Source of the DNA: Rhodococcus sp. 1168
Lineage (GTDB): Bacteria > Actinomycetota > Actinomycetes > Mycobacteriales > Mycobacteriaceae
Length of the DNA stretch: 64,000 nt
Direction: 5' to 3'
Assembly (NCBI RefSeq): GCF_002091955.1
Contig: NZ_MKKY01000059.1
Span: 1-64,000 of the forward strand
Part shown: in pieces, positions 42,722-54,996 of the stretch
Layout: each line of letters opens with the position of its first letter
How positions within the stretch are numbered: position 1 is the first letter of the stretch
Notes under the pieces: generated by a model
What the model was told of the DNA's origin: nothing
Database searches by the model: none
What the model saw: only the letters and a program-made list of their open reading frames with translations
Position numbers and translations under genes: made by a program

Positions 42722-43652
42722 CCGATGGATCCTTCTTTGCACCGTCTTCTGAGTCTTCGGAACTGCCGCGGTAGTAGGCCAGGAAAATCTCCTCGAGGTC
42801 GGCATCACGGGTGTGTAGATCGACCAGCTCGTGCGCCATCGCCGCCGCCAAGATGCCGTTGATCGGGCCGTCGAATGCCACGGTGGCATGGGTACCGTCG
42901 ACGGTGACCTCACGGACGGTGTCTACCTGCGCGAACAGCTCTGGCGACACCGGCTCCGCGAACTCGATGTCGAGACGGCGGATGGCTTTTGCTTGAAGGT
43001 CTGCGATGCGCTCGACTGCGACAAGCCTGCCTTCCCGGATGATGCCGACCCGTCCGGCGACGCGTTCGACCTCGGACAGAGTGTGTGAGGACAGGAACAC
43101 TGTGCGTCCTTCCTCGCGCACCTCGTGCAGCATCGTGTTGAATTCGCGCTGCACCAGTGGGTCCAGTCCCGCGGTCGGCTCGTCGAGAATCAGTAGATCC
43201 GGTTTGTGCATGAACGCTTGAATCAACCCGATTTTCTGCCGATTGCCGGTGGAGTAGTCACCGACCTTTTTAGACAGGTCTGCTTGCAGCCGCTCCGCGA
43301 GCTGATCGACATACTTCTGGTCGACCCCGCCGCGAAGGCGCGCGAAGTACCGCAGCGTTTCCGATCCGGTCAGTTTGGGGTACAGGGCCAGGTCCCCGGG
43401 CACGTACCCGATCGCGGACCGGATTTTCAACGAGTCCTTGTGGGAGTCCATCCCGAGTATCCGTGCGCGGCCCGAGGTGGGCCGGATCTGGTCCAGGAGT
43501 GTCCGGATCGTGGTCGACTTTCCCGCACCGTTGGGTCCGAGGAAACCGAATACTTCACCGATCTCGACCTCGAGGTCGAGATCGCACACCGCAGTGAATG
43601 CGCCGAACTGCTTGGTGAGTCGATCGGTCCTTATCGCAGGCTGCTCAGACAT
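42711..43652 (-). CDS. ABC transporter ATP-binding protein (DrrA/BcrA-like)
   Basis: A 313-residue ATPase from ATG at 43652 (MSEQPAIRTDRLTKQFGAFT). Walker A is GFLGPNGAGKSTTIRTL; the signature loop is DYSTGNRQKIGL (the variant in place of LSGGQ common in this group); Walker B is LLILDEPTAGLD; and the switch His is in VFLSSHTL. It is the first gene of the exporter operon with two permeases. The operon is divergent from the NRPS gene, with 251 bp between the starts, so export of its product is a reasonable guess. Confidence 0.9.
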   Translation of the reverse strand: MSEQPAIRTDRLTKQFGAFTAVCDLDLEVEIGEVFGFLGPNGAGKSTTIRTLLDQIRPTSGRARILGMDSHKDSLKIRSAIGYVPGDLALYPKLTGSETLRYFARLRGGVDQKYVDQLAERLQADLSKKVGDYSTGNRQKIGLIQAFMHKPDLLILDEPTAGLDPLVQREFNTMLHEVREEGRTVFLSSHTLSEVERVAGRVGIIREGRLVAVERIADLQAKAIRRLDIEFAEPVSPELFAQVDTVREVTVDGTHATVAFDGPINGILAAAMAHELVDLHTRDADLEEIFLAYYRGSSEDSEDGAKKDPSDVH

Positions 43653-43858
43653 CCTTGCATCGTGTCCCTCGCGGTAGCGGTGGGTGATCGTTGTCCAGAT
43701 CTGTCGACAAGTCGGCGGCGTTGCGGCCGTTCCATCAGATAGCCAGTGTACGAAGATTTCGGGGTCGGGTTTGCCGATTCCGATCATGCTCGTACGTCCA
43801 GGTGTTTTCGCTTCCACATCGGGACCGGCCACCCCGATCCGCGGCGCATGTAGCCTGA

Positions 43859-43880
43859 AACTACTCACCATGTAGTAGTT
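43859..43880. promoter_or_regulatory. Dyad of BlaI type before the NRPS gene
   Basis: AACTACT (43859-43865), an 8-bp spacer, and AGTAGTT (43874-43880) form a perfect 7-bp inverted repeat 23 bp upstream of the likely NRPS start at 43904. Its core, ACTACTCACCATGTAGTAGT, resembles the palindrome at 48368-48386 (14 of 18 matches in the aligned core) and the TACA...TGTA type operators bound by BlaI/MecI/CopY repressors. A gene for such a repressor lies 6 kb away at 49853. Confidence 0.55.
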
Positions 43881-43903
43881 AGGTGCTGATGCGGGAGGAT
43901 GCC

Positions 43904-48304
<4,401 letters not shown>

Positions 48305-48367
48305 AGCACAAAGCCATTCGTGAAACGTCCGCACCGGTCCGAAATCGATCCGCAGTGCGGTGAGAAC

Positions 48368-48386
48368 TACTACATAACGTGTAGTA
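48368..48386. promoter_or_regulatory. Perfect palindrome of BlaI type before the DUF2231 gene
   Basis: TACTACATAACGTGTAGTA is a perfect 19-bp palindrome (TACTACA, TAACG, TGTAGTA), 46 bp upstream of the DUF2231 start at 48433. It has the TACTACA...TGTAGTA form of BlaI/MecI-type operators. The BlaI-like repressor gene is 1.5 kb away on the other strand. Confidence 0.68.
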
Positions 48387-48432
48387 TAAACGTGGTGGGG
48401 CACGCACACCCGTGACCGGAAGTAGGAAAAAA

Positions 48433-48924
48433 GTGTCGACGATCAACGGCCTACCAGCCCACATTCTGTTGATTCATCTCATCGTTGTCCTCGCGCCACT
48501 GACTGCACTTCTTGCCGTCGCGGCCAGTGTGTGGGCAGGAGTCCGTCGAAGATTAGTGTGGCTCATCGCGGCTTTGTCGGTGTTGATTCTGGTGATGACA
48601 CCACTCACGACAGATGCTGGGGAATGGCTGGAAAAGCGCGTTCCGAGTTCGGCATCCGTCGAGACGCATGCCGAACTCGGCGATACCATGCTCTACTTCG
48701 CAATCGCTGCTGTCGTGGTTGCAGCATTGCTGGTACTCCTGCAACTCCGTGAACGTAACGAGAAGCCGCCGGTGCGGTGGCTATCGGTTGCCGTCGCGAT
48801 TGTGGCCGTCCTCGTCGGGGTGGCAACGATCGTCCAGGTGTATCGCATCGGGGACTCCGGTGCGCGTGCGGCGTGGGATGACACCGTCACTTCCGCCCCC
48901 GCGGAGGACGGCCCGAGCAGGTGA
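48433..48924 (+). CDS. DUF2231-type membrane protein
   Basis: A 163-residue membrane protein from GTG at 48433 after AGGA. It begins STINGLPAHILLIHLIVVLA (the HP.. or H..HLIVV.P start of the DUF2231 group) and has four helices, with a linker containing VETHAELGDTMLYFAIAAVV and a final helix AIVAVLVGVATIVQVYRIGD. Three conserved His (HILLIH and ETHAELGD) may bind metal or heme. It ends 44 bp from the BlaR1-like gene on the other strand. The palindrome upstream suggests BlaI control. Confidence 0.8.
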   Translation: MSTINGLPAHILLIHLIVVLAPLTALLAVAASVWAGVRRRLVWLIAALSVLILVMTPLTTDAGEWLEKRVPSSASVETHAELGDTMLYFAIAAVVVAALLVLLQLRERNEKPPVRWLSVAVAIVAVLVGVATIVQVYRIGDSGARAAWDDTVTSAPAEDGPSR

Positions 48925-48968
48925 CGGGAAGCCGACGGCGAGAACTAAGATCCCGCCTCCGGCCAAAG

Positions 48969-49856
48969 CTATTGGAAGACAGACGAAGGCGTTTCTCCGG
49001 CCTCCGGCACGATGACGTCCTGCGCCACGTCGAACAGTGCTATCGAGATCGACGCGCATGCGGCTATCACCACTAGGCCTGCGATGAGGACGGCGTAACG
49101 CTGGCGCTCCGGCGGGGGCTCGGTCAAAGCGCGCACTCGCCGGACGACATCGCCACCGGTACTTGCAAGTTTCCGAGACTGCGCATCCCTCTCGAGATGC
49201 GTGCGTAGCAAAGCCGTTCGCGCGAGCGCAGACACAGTCACATTCCGGCCGAAGGTTGCAGAGTACTCATCTGCTTGACGTTCCGCAGCATGTCTTACCC
49301 GAACTACCAACGGGCGCAGCACCGGATCGAATTGGGCCGCGATCTCGCACATCTGAATCCATAGCGCATGGCGAAATCGCAGATGCGCACGTTCATGTTC
49401 GATGACCGCACGCAACTCGGCATCGGACAGTACTTCGGCGAGCCCCGTCGTAACGACGACGGCACCGCCACCCGATGGCACGGCAAAAGCGTCGGGCTCA
49501 GCGGAGTCGACGAGAACTGTTCCCCCTGGCGTGCTCGCTTCGGTGCCGAAACGCGACGCCATGGAAGAACTGACGGCCACCCGTCGAAGATGGCGTGACA
49601 CCTCGATGAACCGCCAGAGAACCCACCCGAGAAGTACAACACCCAACGCAATCAGAAAGGGCTTGGTCGAAGAAACCAGGACTGCAGCAATTGCCACCAT
49701 CGAGGCGACAATCGAGAATGCGGTGACGACGGCGAGCATCGGAAACAGCACTACCGCAGACGACGGAGTAAAACGGCGATCGATATGTTCGATGCTCAGG
49801 CGAATCGCCAGTGATACCACCCAGGGGAGCGCGGCAACGAACACGAGTAGCGTCAC
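48969..49856 (-). CDS. BlaR1/M56-type membrane metallopeptidase
   Basis: A 295-residue membrane protein starting with GTG at 49856, overlapping the BlaI-like gene by GTGA. It has several helices and the zinc motif HERAH (HExxH, 154-158) in AVIEHERAHLRFRH. DEYSATFGR is the downstream zinc-ligand region. It lacks the penicillin-binding sensor domain of staphylococcal BlaR1, as is usual in actinobacterial pairs. By analogy it would cleave or trigger loss of the repressor encoded just upstream. Confidence 0.87.
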   Translation of the reverse strand: MTLLVFVAALPWVVSLAIRLSIEHIDRRFTPSSAVVLFPMLAVVTAFSIVASMVAIAAVLVSSTKPFLIALGVVLLGWVLWRFIEVSRHLRRVAVSSSMASRFGTEASTPGGTVLVDSAEPDAFAVPSGGGAVVVTTGLAEVLSDAELRAVIEHERAHLRFRHALWIQMCEIAAQFDPVLRPLVVRVRHAAERQADEYSATFGRNVTVSALARTALLRTHLERDAQSRKLASTGGDVVRRVRALTEPPPERQRYAVLIAGLVVIAACASISIALFDVAQDVIVPEAGETPSSVFQ

Positions 49857-50254
49857 TGCCCGCGCTCATCCAGATCGCGTGCAGCAGGTGAGAGCAGACT
49901 GCGCAGCGTTGCCTCGTCCTCGGGGTCCAAGGCTGCGACGAAACTTGCCAGTACATCCGCACGCTTGTCCCGCTCACCGAGTTCGGTTCTCATACGCATC
50001 GCGGCACGAAGCGCGGGAATCTCGTCAACCGGCGCTGTGAGGGTGTAGACGAAGAATCGTCCTCGGCGTTCCCGCTCGACCAGACCTTTTCCATGGAGCC
50101 GAACCAGCGCAGTCATTACCGTGGTGTGGGCGAGTTCGGCGTCCAGATGTGCGCGAGCCTCTGACACCGACAGCTCTCGATGCTCACCGAGTAGCTGCAC
50201 GAGGGACGCTTCCAGCTGACCGGACGCTCGACGCACAGGTTTCACCTCACTCAC
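49853..50254 (-). CDS. blaI: BlaI/MecI/CopY-family repressor
   Basis: A 133-residue winged-helix repressor starting with GTG at 50254. The HTH is RELSVSEARAHLDAELAHTT then VMTALVRLHGKGLVERERRG, matching the TVMT.L.RL..KGL signature of the family. The C-terminal helices (PEDEATLRSLL) form the dimer region. It lies between a PAP2 phosphatase (23 bp upstream) and the metallopeptidase, all on one strand. TACTAC/GTAGTA palindromes at 43859 and 48368 are candidate sites. Confidence 0.88.
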   Translation of the reverse strand: MSEVKPVRRASGQLEASLVQLLGEHRELSVSEARAHLDAELAHTTVMTALVRLHGKGLVERERRGRFFVYTLTAPVDEIPALRAAMRMRTELGERDKRADVLASFVAALDPEDEATLRSLLSPAARDLDERGQ

Positions 50255-50277
50255 TGATATGCCTCAAGGATAGGGCA

Positions 50278-51075
50278 CTATCGCGCCACCGGACTGATGT
50301 GCCGGGGCGGTGTGGGTTCGTCCGCAGTCGTAGTGTCGAGTCGGTGTAGCGCGTAGCCCCCTAGGGTGACCATGCCTACGGCGATGAGAGCGCCCGCGCA
50401 GACGTCGGTGAGCCAGTGGACTCCGAGATACATGCGTGTGCAGGCCACGACGACGATGAGCGCGAGTGCGATACCGAGCAACAGGGCGCGCACTGCTGTC
50501 GGGCGTCGCGCGCCGGCGATGAGCGCGATCATCATCAGTAGGGCTGCGCTGCCGGTGACGTGCCCTGATGGGAAGGAGTGATCGGTTTCGAGCATCAGCT
50601 GCATCGACAGTGGTGGGCGGTCACGGCCGATAATCAGTTTCAGTGCAGTGCACAGAACCGATGCTGCGGCGACGGTCGCAAGTAGCACAACCGCTGGGCC
50701 GTAGCGCTTGGTTCTCCAGATCAGCGCCACCGCGACGAGGATGCCCAATGCTGCTGTTTCGGGTGGGCCGCCTGCGGTGGTGATGGCGGTTGCCAGGTGA
50801 TCGAGGGCGGAATTTCGGTGGTCGACGAACCATTGGGCGACTGGTGCATCGGCGCCGGTCAAAGCGCCGTTGATGTGTACCGCGACGGCCAGAACCAGTA
50901 CAGCGAAGGCATAACCCAGTGCGGAGAAGATCGCCGCGCGGGCTCGATTATCGCGTGTCCGGAGCACCACCCCGAGGATCACGAGACCGAAGGCGACCGC
51001 GAGCCCGACCGCTTCGACGTCGGTGGAGGCAGCTTCGGTGAATACTTCGGTGACCGTTGAATGCACGGCGAACAT
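50278..51075 (-). CDS. PAP2-family phosphatase
   Basis: A 265-residue membrane phosphatase from ATG at 51075. The three PAP2 motifs are KLIIGRDRPP (146-155), SFPSGHVTGSA (PSGH 169-172) and CTRMYLGVHWLTDVCAG (R...H...D). Six helices flank them. Members remove phosphate from lipid or isoprenyl diphosphates (for example undecaprenyl-PP or phosphatidate). It is divergent from the response regulator gene with a CTGAAR repeat between them, and is followed by blaI and the M56 gene on its strand. Confidence 0.9.
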   Translation of the reverse strand: MFAVHSTVTEVFTEAASTDVEAVGLAVAFGLVILGVVLRTRDNRARAAIFSALGYAFAVLVLAVAVHINGALTGADAPVAQWFVDHRNSALDHLATAITTAGGPPETAALGILVAVALIWRTKRYGPAVVLLATVAAASVLCTALKLIIGRDRPPLSMQLMLETDHSFPSGHVTGSAALLMMIALIAGARRPTAVRALLLGIALALIVVVACTRMYLGVHWLTDVCAGALIAVGMVTLGGYALHRLDTTTADEPTPPRHISPVAR

Positions 51076-51117
51076 CGATGAGGAGAGGAGCACGGGGTTC
51101 AGCGTGCAGAAGTGCTC

Positions 51118-51134
51118 CTGAAGAATCGCTGAAA
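51118..51134. promoter_or_regulatory. CTGAAR repeat between the PAP2 and response-regulator genes
   Basis: CTGAAG (51118-51123), N5, CTGAAA (51129-51134): a direct repeat with 11-bp spacing, one helical turn, as expected for an OmpR-family dimer. It lies 64 bp before the regulator ATG at 51199 and 42 bp from the PAP2 ATG. Confidence 0.68.
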
Positions 51135-51198
51135 GCGAATCCCCGGTCACCTGTTGGTTCTGGTGTACTTCTTGGAACGTACAGAGATGGAGTTGTCG

Positions 51199-51879
51199 AT
51201 GCGGGTACTGGTGGTCGAGGACGAAGTGCGTCTGGCGGAGATGGTGCGGCGCGGTCTGGTGGCCGAGGGTTTCGCTGTCGAGGTCGAGCACGACGGTGAC
51301 GATGGGTTCCACACCGCGGTGTCCGGCGAATTCGACGCACTCGTGCTCGACATCATGTTGCCGGGCAAGCATGGCTACGACATCGTGCGGGATCTGCGGG
51401 CGCAGGGTGTGTGGACGCCGATCCTGATGCTCTCGGCCAAGGACGGTGAATACGATCTGGCCGATGCGTTCGATCTCGGTGCGGATGACTATCTGATCAA
51501 ACCATTTTCGTTCGTGGTGTTGGTGGCCAGGTTGCGGGCTCTGGTGCGGCGAGGTGCTCCGGAGCGTCCTGCAGTGTTGACCGTCGGCGATTTGGAATTG
51601 GATCCGGCGCGGCACCGCGTCATGCGGGCGGGATCGGAACTATCGCTCACCCCACGGGAGTACAGCGTGCTCGAGTTCCTGATGCGGCGCAGTGGGGTTG
51701 TGGTCACCAAGTCCGAGATCGTCCGGTCGGTGTGGGATGCGCACTACGACGGGGACGAGAACATCGTCGAGGTCTATATCGGCTACCTCCGTAAGAAGGT
51801 GGATCAGCCGTTCGGCCGCAAGAGTATCGAGACGATACGCGGGGTCGGATACCGACTCGCAACAGGTACCAGCGACTGA
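51199..51879 (+). CDS. OmpR-family response regulator
   Basis: A 226-residue regulator from ATG at 51199 (GGAG six bases upstream; another ATG lies 12 bases earlier). The receiver has Asp8, phosphoacceptor Asp51 (FDALVLDIMLPGKHG), the conserved Ser79 in MLSAKDG and Lys101 (DDYLIKPF). The C-terminal winged helix reads LTPREYSVLEFLMRRSGVVV then VEVYIGYLRKKVDQ and IRGVGYRL. Its likely partner is the kinase at 53526, from which it is separated by two genes on the opposite strand. The CTGAAR repeats around the locus are its probable binding sites. Confidence 0.93.
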   Translation: MRVLVVEDEVRLAEMVRRGLVAEGFAVEVEHDGDDGFHTAVSGEFDALVLDIMLPGKHGYDIVRDLRAQGVWTPILMLSAKDGEYDLADAFDLGADDYLIKPFSFVVLVARLRALVRRGAPERPAVLTVGDLELDPARHRVMRAGSELSLTPREYSVLEFLMRRSGVVVTKSEIVRSVWDAHYDGDENIVEVYIGYLRKKVDQPFGRKSIETIRGVGYRLATGTSD

Positions 51880-51971
51880 GAGATGTGTTCTGCTGCAGGC
51901 AGGGTCGGTGCGAGCATGAGCGTCTCCTGACAGGAAAGTGATCCGGTACTCCCGATCATGCGTGGGATGAG

Positions 51972-51989
51972 CTGAAGAAAGATCTGAAA
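51972..51989. promoter_or_regulatory. CTGAAR repeat downstream of the response regulator
   Basis: CTGAAG (51972-51977), N6, CTGAAA (51984-51989): spacing 12 rather than 11, so a weaker match. It lies between the regulator stop and the hairpin at 52032. No start codon is downstream on the + strand in this gap. Confidence 0.4.
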
Positions 51990-52031
51990 GATGCTGGTAC
52001 ACAGCAGGGTCGTGTGGTCGGAGTGATGTAG

Positions 52032-52066
52032 GTAGCGCCCGAGGGCAGTAAGCCTTCGGGCGCTAC
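52032..52066. terminator. Strong hairpin, probable bidirectional terminator
   Basis: GTAGCGCCCGA (52032-52042) and TCGGGCGCTAC (52056-52066) are perfect 11-bp arms with a 13-bp loop. It sits between the response regulator (+) and the small exported protein (-), so it may stop transcription from both sides. No clear T run follows; GC-rich hairpins without a T tail are common terminators in this group. Confidence 0.65.
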
Positions 52067-52086
52067 GGGTCGGGTCGAACTGTGAG

Positions 52087-52338
52087 TTACTGTCCCGGTG
52101 CGTCCGCGACGTCGCCGGACTCGGGCAGGTCCACCGAGCCCGGTGCATCCGGGGTGTCTCCGGCTTCGGGCGTGTCGACTGCATCCGGGGTGTCTCCGGC
52201 TTCCGGTGTGTCGACGACGCTGCTGCTGCCCGGTGTTGCTGCGTGATCGAGGGTGTGAGCGGCGGCGATGCCGCCGCCGATGGATCCGCTTGCCAGCGCT
52301 ACGGCAGCGACGGCAACAATCTTGTTCTTGATGTCCAC
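52087..52338 (-). CDS. Small exported acidic repeat protein
   Basis: An 83-residue protein from GTG at 52338 after AAGGA. A signal peptide (DIKNKIVAVAAVALASGSIG then GGIAAAHT) is followed by a mature part with the repeated unit VDTPEAGDTPDA (twice) and related DLPESGDVADAPG. It has no Cys and is very acidic. I do not recognise a family. A CTGAAR cluster lies 70 bp upstream, which suggests that the response regulator controls it. Confidence 0.65.
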   Translation of the reverse strand: MDIKNKIVAVAAVALASGSIGGGIAAAHTLDHAATPGSSSVVDTPEAGDTPDAVDTPEAGDTPDAPGSVDLPESGDVADAPGQ

Positions 52339-52407
52339 GAGGTTCCTTCGGTCGTCGGTGTGCACATATCGTTCGTGCGGTACAGGACCGACCATCGCAG
52401 TCGGCTC

Positions 52408-52434
52408 CTGAAGGATCCCTGTGGAGAGCTGAAA
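52408..52434. promoter_or_regulatory. CTGAAR repeat cluster upstream of the exported repeat protein
   Basis: CTGAAG (52408-52413), CTGTGG (52419-52424, degenerate) and CTGAAA (52429-52434) occur at spacings of 11 and 10 bp. On the other strand this reads TTTCAG, CCACAG, CTTCAG. It lies about 70 bp upstream of the GTG at 52338. Confidence 0.6.
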
Positions 52435-52644
52435 GGGTCCGTGGCTTTCGTGAGCGTGCGGTGATCGACCCGATCCTTCTGGTATGTCGCGTTCGACAAT
52501 GCCGGCCAGTCGGAGCCGAACCAGCGCCGGAATGCCTGACGTACCGAGAATTCGACGATGCGCGCGAGAGTCACCAGGGTTTCAGTGACGTGAGGATGCT
52601 CGCAACACCTCTCACGCGGACGCCGACCCATCTTCGGTGTGGAT

Positions 52645-53442
52645 CTATGCCCTCGCTGCGTCTTCAGCGTCGGAATTGTCCGCGGCGGCGTCGAGGACGT
52701 CGGCTTTGGTGATGCTCAGGTATGCAACGGAACCAACGATGGCAATCACGAACACGGTGGTGACGATGGTTGATCCGAGTCCGAGCCCGCCGGCAGTCTT
52801 GTCCTGGGTCAGGTAGTCACCGATGGACGCGCCGAGTGGGCGGGTGACGATGTATGCGATCCAGAATGCGAGGACGGCGTTGAGTCGTAGGCCGTAATGT
52901 GCGGCGGCGACCAGGGCGATGATGGCGGCAAAGATGAGCGCCGACGTCAGGTATCCCAGTTCGATCTGCTCCGCAACCAGATCGCCCGCAGCGGTACCGA
53001 GTGCGAAAGTGAACAGGATTGCGAGCCAGTAGAACCCTTCTCGGCGGCGGGTTCGGATGCTGTGTATCGAGAGTGTTCCCTCGGAGATATACCAGGTTGC
53101 GAAGGTCAGGATCAGTCCGGCGGTGAAGAATCCGGTACTTGTTGCCAGTGGAACGCCGAATTTGTCGGTGAGATTATCGGTGATCAATGTGCCCGCGACG
53201 CTGATCAGGATAACCACCAACCAGTACGCCCACGGCACGTAGCGCCGAAGGGTGAACTGGTAGAGCAGCGCAGCGACCAACATGATGCCGACGACGACAG
53301 TGGTCCCGGTAAGACCGAAGCCGAGATCCATGTTGAGAGCGTCGGCGGCCGTCTCGCCAACCGTGGTTCCCAGGATCTTGATGATCCAGAAGTAGAGCGT
53401 CACCTCGGGGACTTTGCTCGCCAACATGCGTGTGGTGGTCAT
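52645..53442 (-). CDS. COG4705-type membrane protein
   Basis: A 265-residue membrane protein from ATG at 53442. It starts MTTTRMLASKVPEVTLYFWI, then IKILGTTVGETAADALNMDL (the hallmark of COG4705 uncharacterised membrane proteins: K.L.TT.GET..D). Seven or eight helices are predicted. Its 3' part has IAYIVTRPLGASIGDYLTQD. It is divergent from the sensor kinase, with a CTGAAR repeat 26 bp from its start, so it is a probable regulon member. The biochemical role of the family is not known to me. Confidence 0.82.
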   Translation of the reverse strand: MTTTRMLASKVPEVTLYFWIIKILGTTVGETAADALNMDLGFGLTGTTVVVGIMLVAALLYQFTLRRYVPWAYWLVVILISVAGTLITDNLTDKFGVPLATSTGFFTAGLILTFATWYISEGTLSIHSIRTRRREGFYWLAILFTFALGTAAGDLVAEQIELGYLTSALIFAAIIALVAAAHYGLRLNAVLAFWIAYIVTRPLGASIGDYLTQDKTAGGLGLGSTIVTTVFVIAIVGSVAYLSITKADVLDAAADNSDAEDAARA

Positions 53443-53467
53443 GGACAACGACTCTGACAGGGTGTTC

Positions 53468-53484
53468 CTGAAGGGATGCTGAAG
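53468..53484. promoter_or_regulatory. CTGAAR repeat between the COG4705 and kinase genes
   Basis: CTGAAG (53468-53473), N5, CTGAAG (53479-53484): an exact direct repeat with 11-bp spacing, in the 83-bp gap between divergent starts at 53442 and 53526. Confidence 0.68.
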
Positions 53485-53525
53485 ATGGTCATTGTCTTCG
53501 GCGCTGCAGGTAGGACACTGGGGGC

Positions 53526-54917
53526 GTGAGTACCTACATCGATGTGTTGCGGCCACGACGTTGGACTGTGCGGGTGCGTTCGGCGGTTGCTACGACCCTG
53601 GTACTTGCTGTGTGCCTGATCGTCGCCGGTGGTGCGTTGTTGAGTGTTCTCTACAGCTCTCTCGAATCCTCTGCCCGTACTGCTGCGGTGGCTCGCGCGG
53701 TGCAGGTATCCGAGCAACTCCAGACCGATTCACCGTCGCAGATCGACGACTCGTTGTTGGCTACCGATGGTCAAATCGGGATTCTGCAGGTCATCGACGC
53801 GTCCGGAGTAGTACTCGCCTCCTCGAGTGGAGATGGTGATGCGTCGCTGTCGACTTTTCAGGTTCCGTCGTCGACCACGCAGGATCTCGGGCGTGTCGAA
53901 CGCGGCGAGAGTGGCGATTTCTGGGTGACGGGCCGCGGTGCGAAGACGCGAGAGGGGCCGGTGACGGTATTGGTGGGTGCCGACCGGGAGCCGGTCGAAG
54001 ACGTCGTCACCACGGTTGCAGTTCTACTGGCCATCGTCGGCCCCATTGTGATCGCGCTCGTCGCGTTGGCGACGTACCGGCTTGTCGGTGCGGCGTTGAG
54101 CCCCGTCGAACGTATCCGGACCCGGGTGGCATCAATCTCCAATGGCCAACTGGGGGAGCGTATTCCGGTTCCGGAAGCGCACGACGAGATCGCTCGACTT
54201 GCGGTGACGATGAACGAGATGCTGGAGCGCCTCCACGCCGGTCAGCGTGCGCAGCAGCGATTCGTCAGTGATGCCTCCCATGAACTCCGGAGCCCGCTCG
54301 CCACCATCACTGCCGCTCTCGAGCTTGCCGCAGCGCGGCCGGAGTTGATCGATGCGACATTGATAGACGATTCGCTGCTTCCTGAGGCGCGCAGGATGCG
54401 GGGGTTGATCGAAGATCTTTTGTTGCTTGCTCGTTCGGACGAGCAGCAGAGCGCCGCCAGTGCGGTCGATGTCGATCTCGATGATCTTTTGTACGAGGAG
54501 GGTAAACGTGTCGTATCGATGTCGGAATTGAGTGTTCGGACGTCGATCGTTCCTGTTCGAGTGACCGGTGATCAGCAGGCATTGGCGCGGATGGTGCGCA
54601 ACATTGTCGACAACGCGGTTCGGCACGCGAACAGTCGAGTGGAATTGTCCTGTGCGGAGTCGGGTGGGTCTGCTCTGATCACAGTCGATGATGATGGGCC
54701 GGGTATTGCCGAGTCGGAGCGAATGCGAGTGTTCGACCGATTCGTGCGACTCGACGCGTCCCGAACACGCAACGACGGCGGTGCGGGTCTGGGTTTGGCC
54801 ATTGTTGCCGGCACAGTCGCCGCACATGCTGGTTCGGTGACTGTTCTCCAATCGCCACTGGGCGGCGCTCGTTTCGAGATCAGTCTCCCCGGACACTCGT
54901 CAGTCGATTCCGGCTGA
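53526..54917 (+). CDS. Two-component sensor histidine kinase
   Basis: A 463-residue kinase from GTG at 53526. It has a first helix (about 19-43), a periplasmic sensor of about 115 residues, a second helix (about 161-184) and HAMP (LSPVERIRTRVASISNGQLG). The dimerisation/phosphoacceptor His252 is in VSDASHELRSPL. The ATPase lobe has N-box RNIVDNAVRHAN, G1 DDDGPGIAES, F-box FDRFVRLD and G2 GGAGLGLAIV. It is probably the partner of the response regulator at 51199. The signal is unknown. Confidence 0.93.
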   Translation: MSTYIDVLRPRRWTVRVRSAVATTLVLAVCLIVAGGALLSVLYSSLESSARTAAVARAVQVSEQLQTDSPSQIDDSLLATDGQIGILQVIDASGVVLASSSGDGDASLSTFQVPSSTTQDLGRVERGESGDFWVTGRGAKTREGPVTVLVGADREPVEDVVTTVAVLLAIVGPIVIALVALATYRLVGAALSPVERIRTRVASISNGQLGERIPVPEAHDEIARLAVTMNEMLERLHAGQRAQQRFVSDASHELRSPLATITAALELAAARPELIDATLIDDSLLPEARRMRGLIEDLLLLARSDEQQSAASAVDVDLDDLLYEEGKRVVSMSELSVRTSIVPVRVTGDQQALARMVRNIVDNAVRHANSRVELSCAESGGSALITVDDDGPGIAESERMRVFDRFVRLDASRTRNDGGAGLGLAIVAGTVAAHAGSVTVLQSPLGGARFEISLPGHSSVDSG

Positions 54918-54996
54918 GTTCCGTAGGTGTCGAGAAACGGACATATTCGGTCTTCGCGACATTAAGCTGACGAAACGCAGATCATGAGGAGGCCCC

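Noticed and set aside
50269-50282. GATAG-GGCA-CTATC dyad between PAP2 and blaI
   Set aside because: It is only 5 bp per arm, contains the PAP2 stop codon and does not match the TACTAC...GTAGTA type, so I do not call it an autoregulatory site.
52151-52215. CRISPR-like repeats
   Set aside because: The repeated bases encode the VDTPEAGDTPDA protein repeat in frame. There are no spacers and no cas genes.
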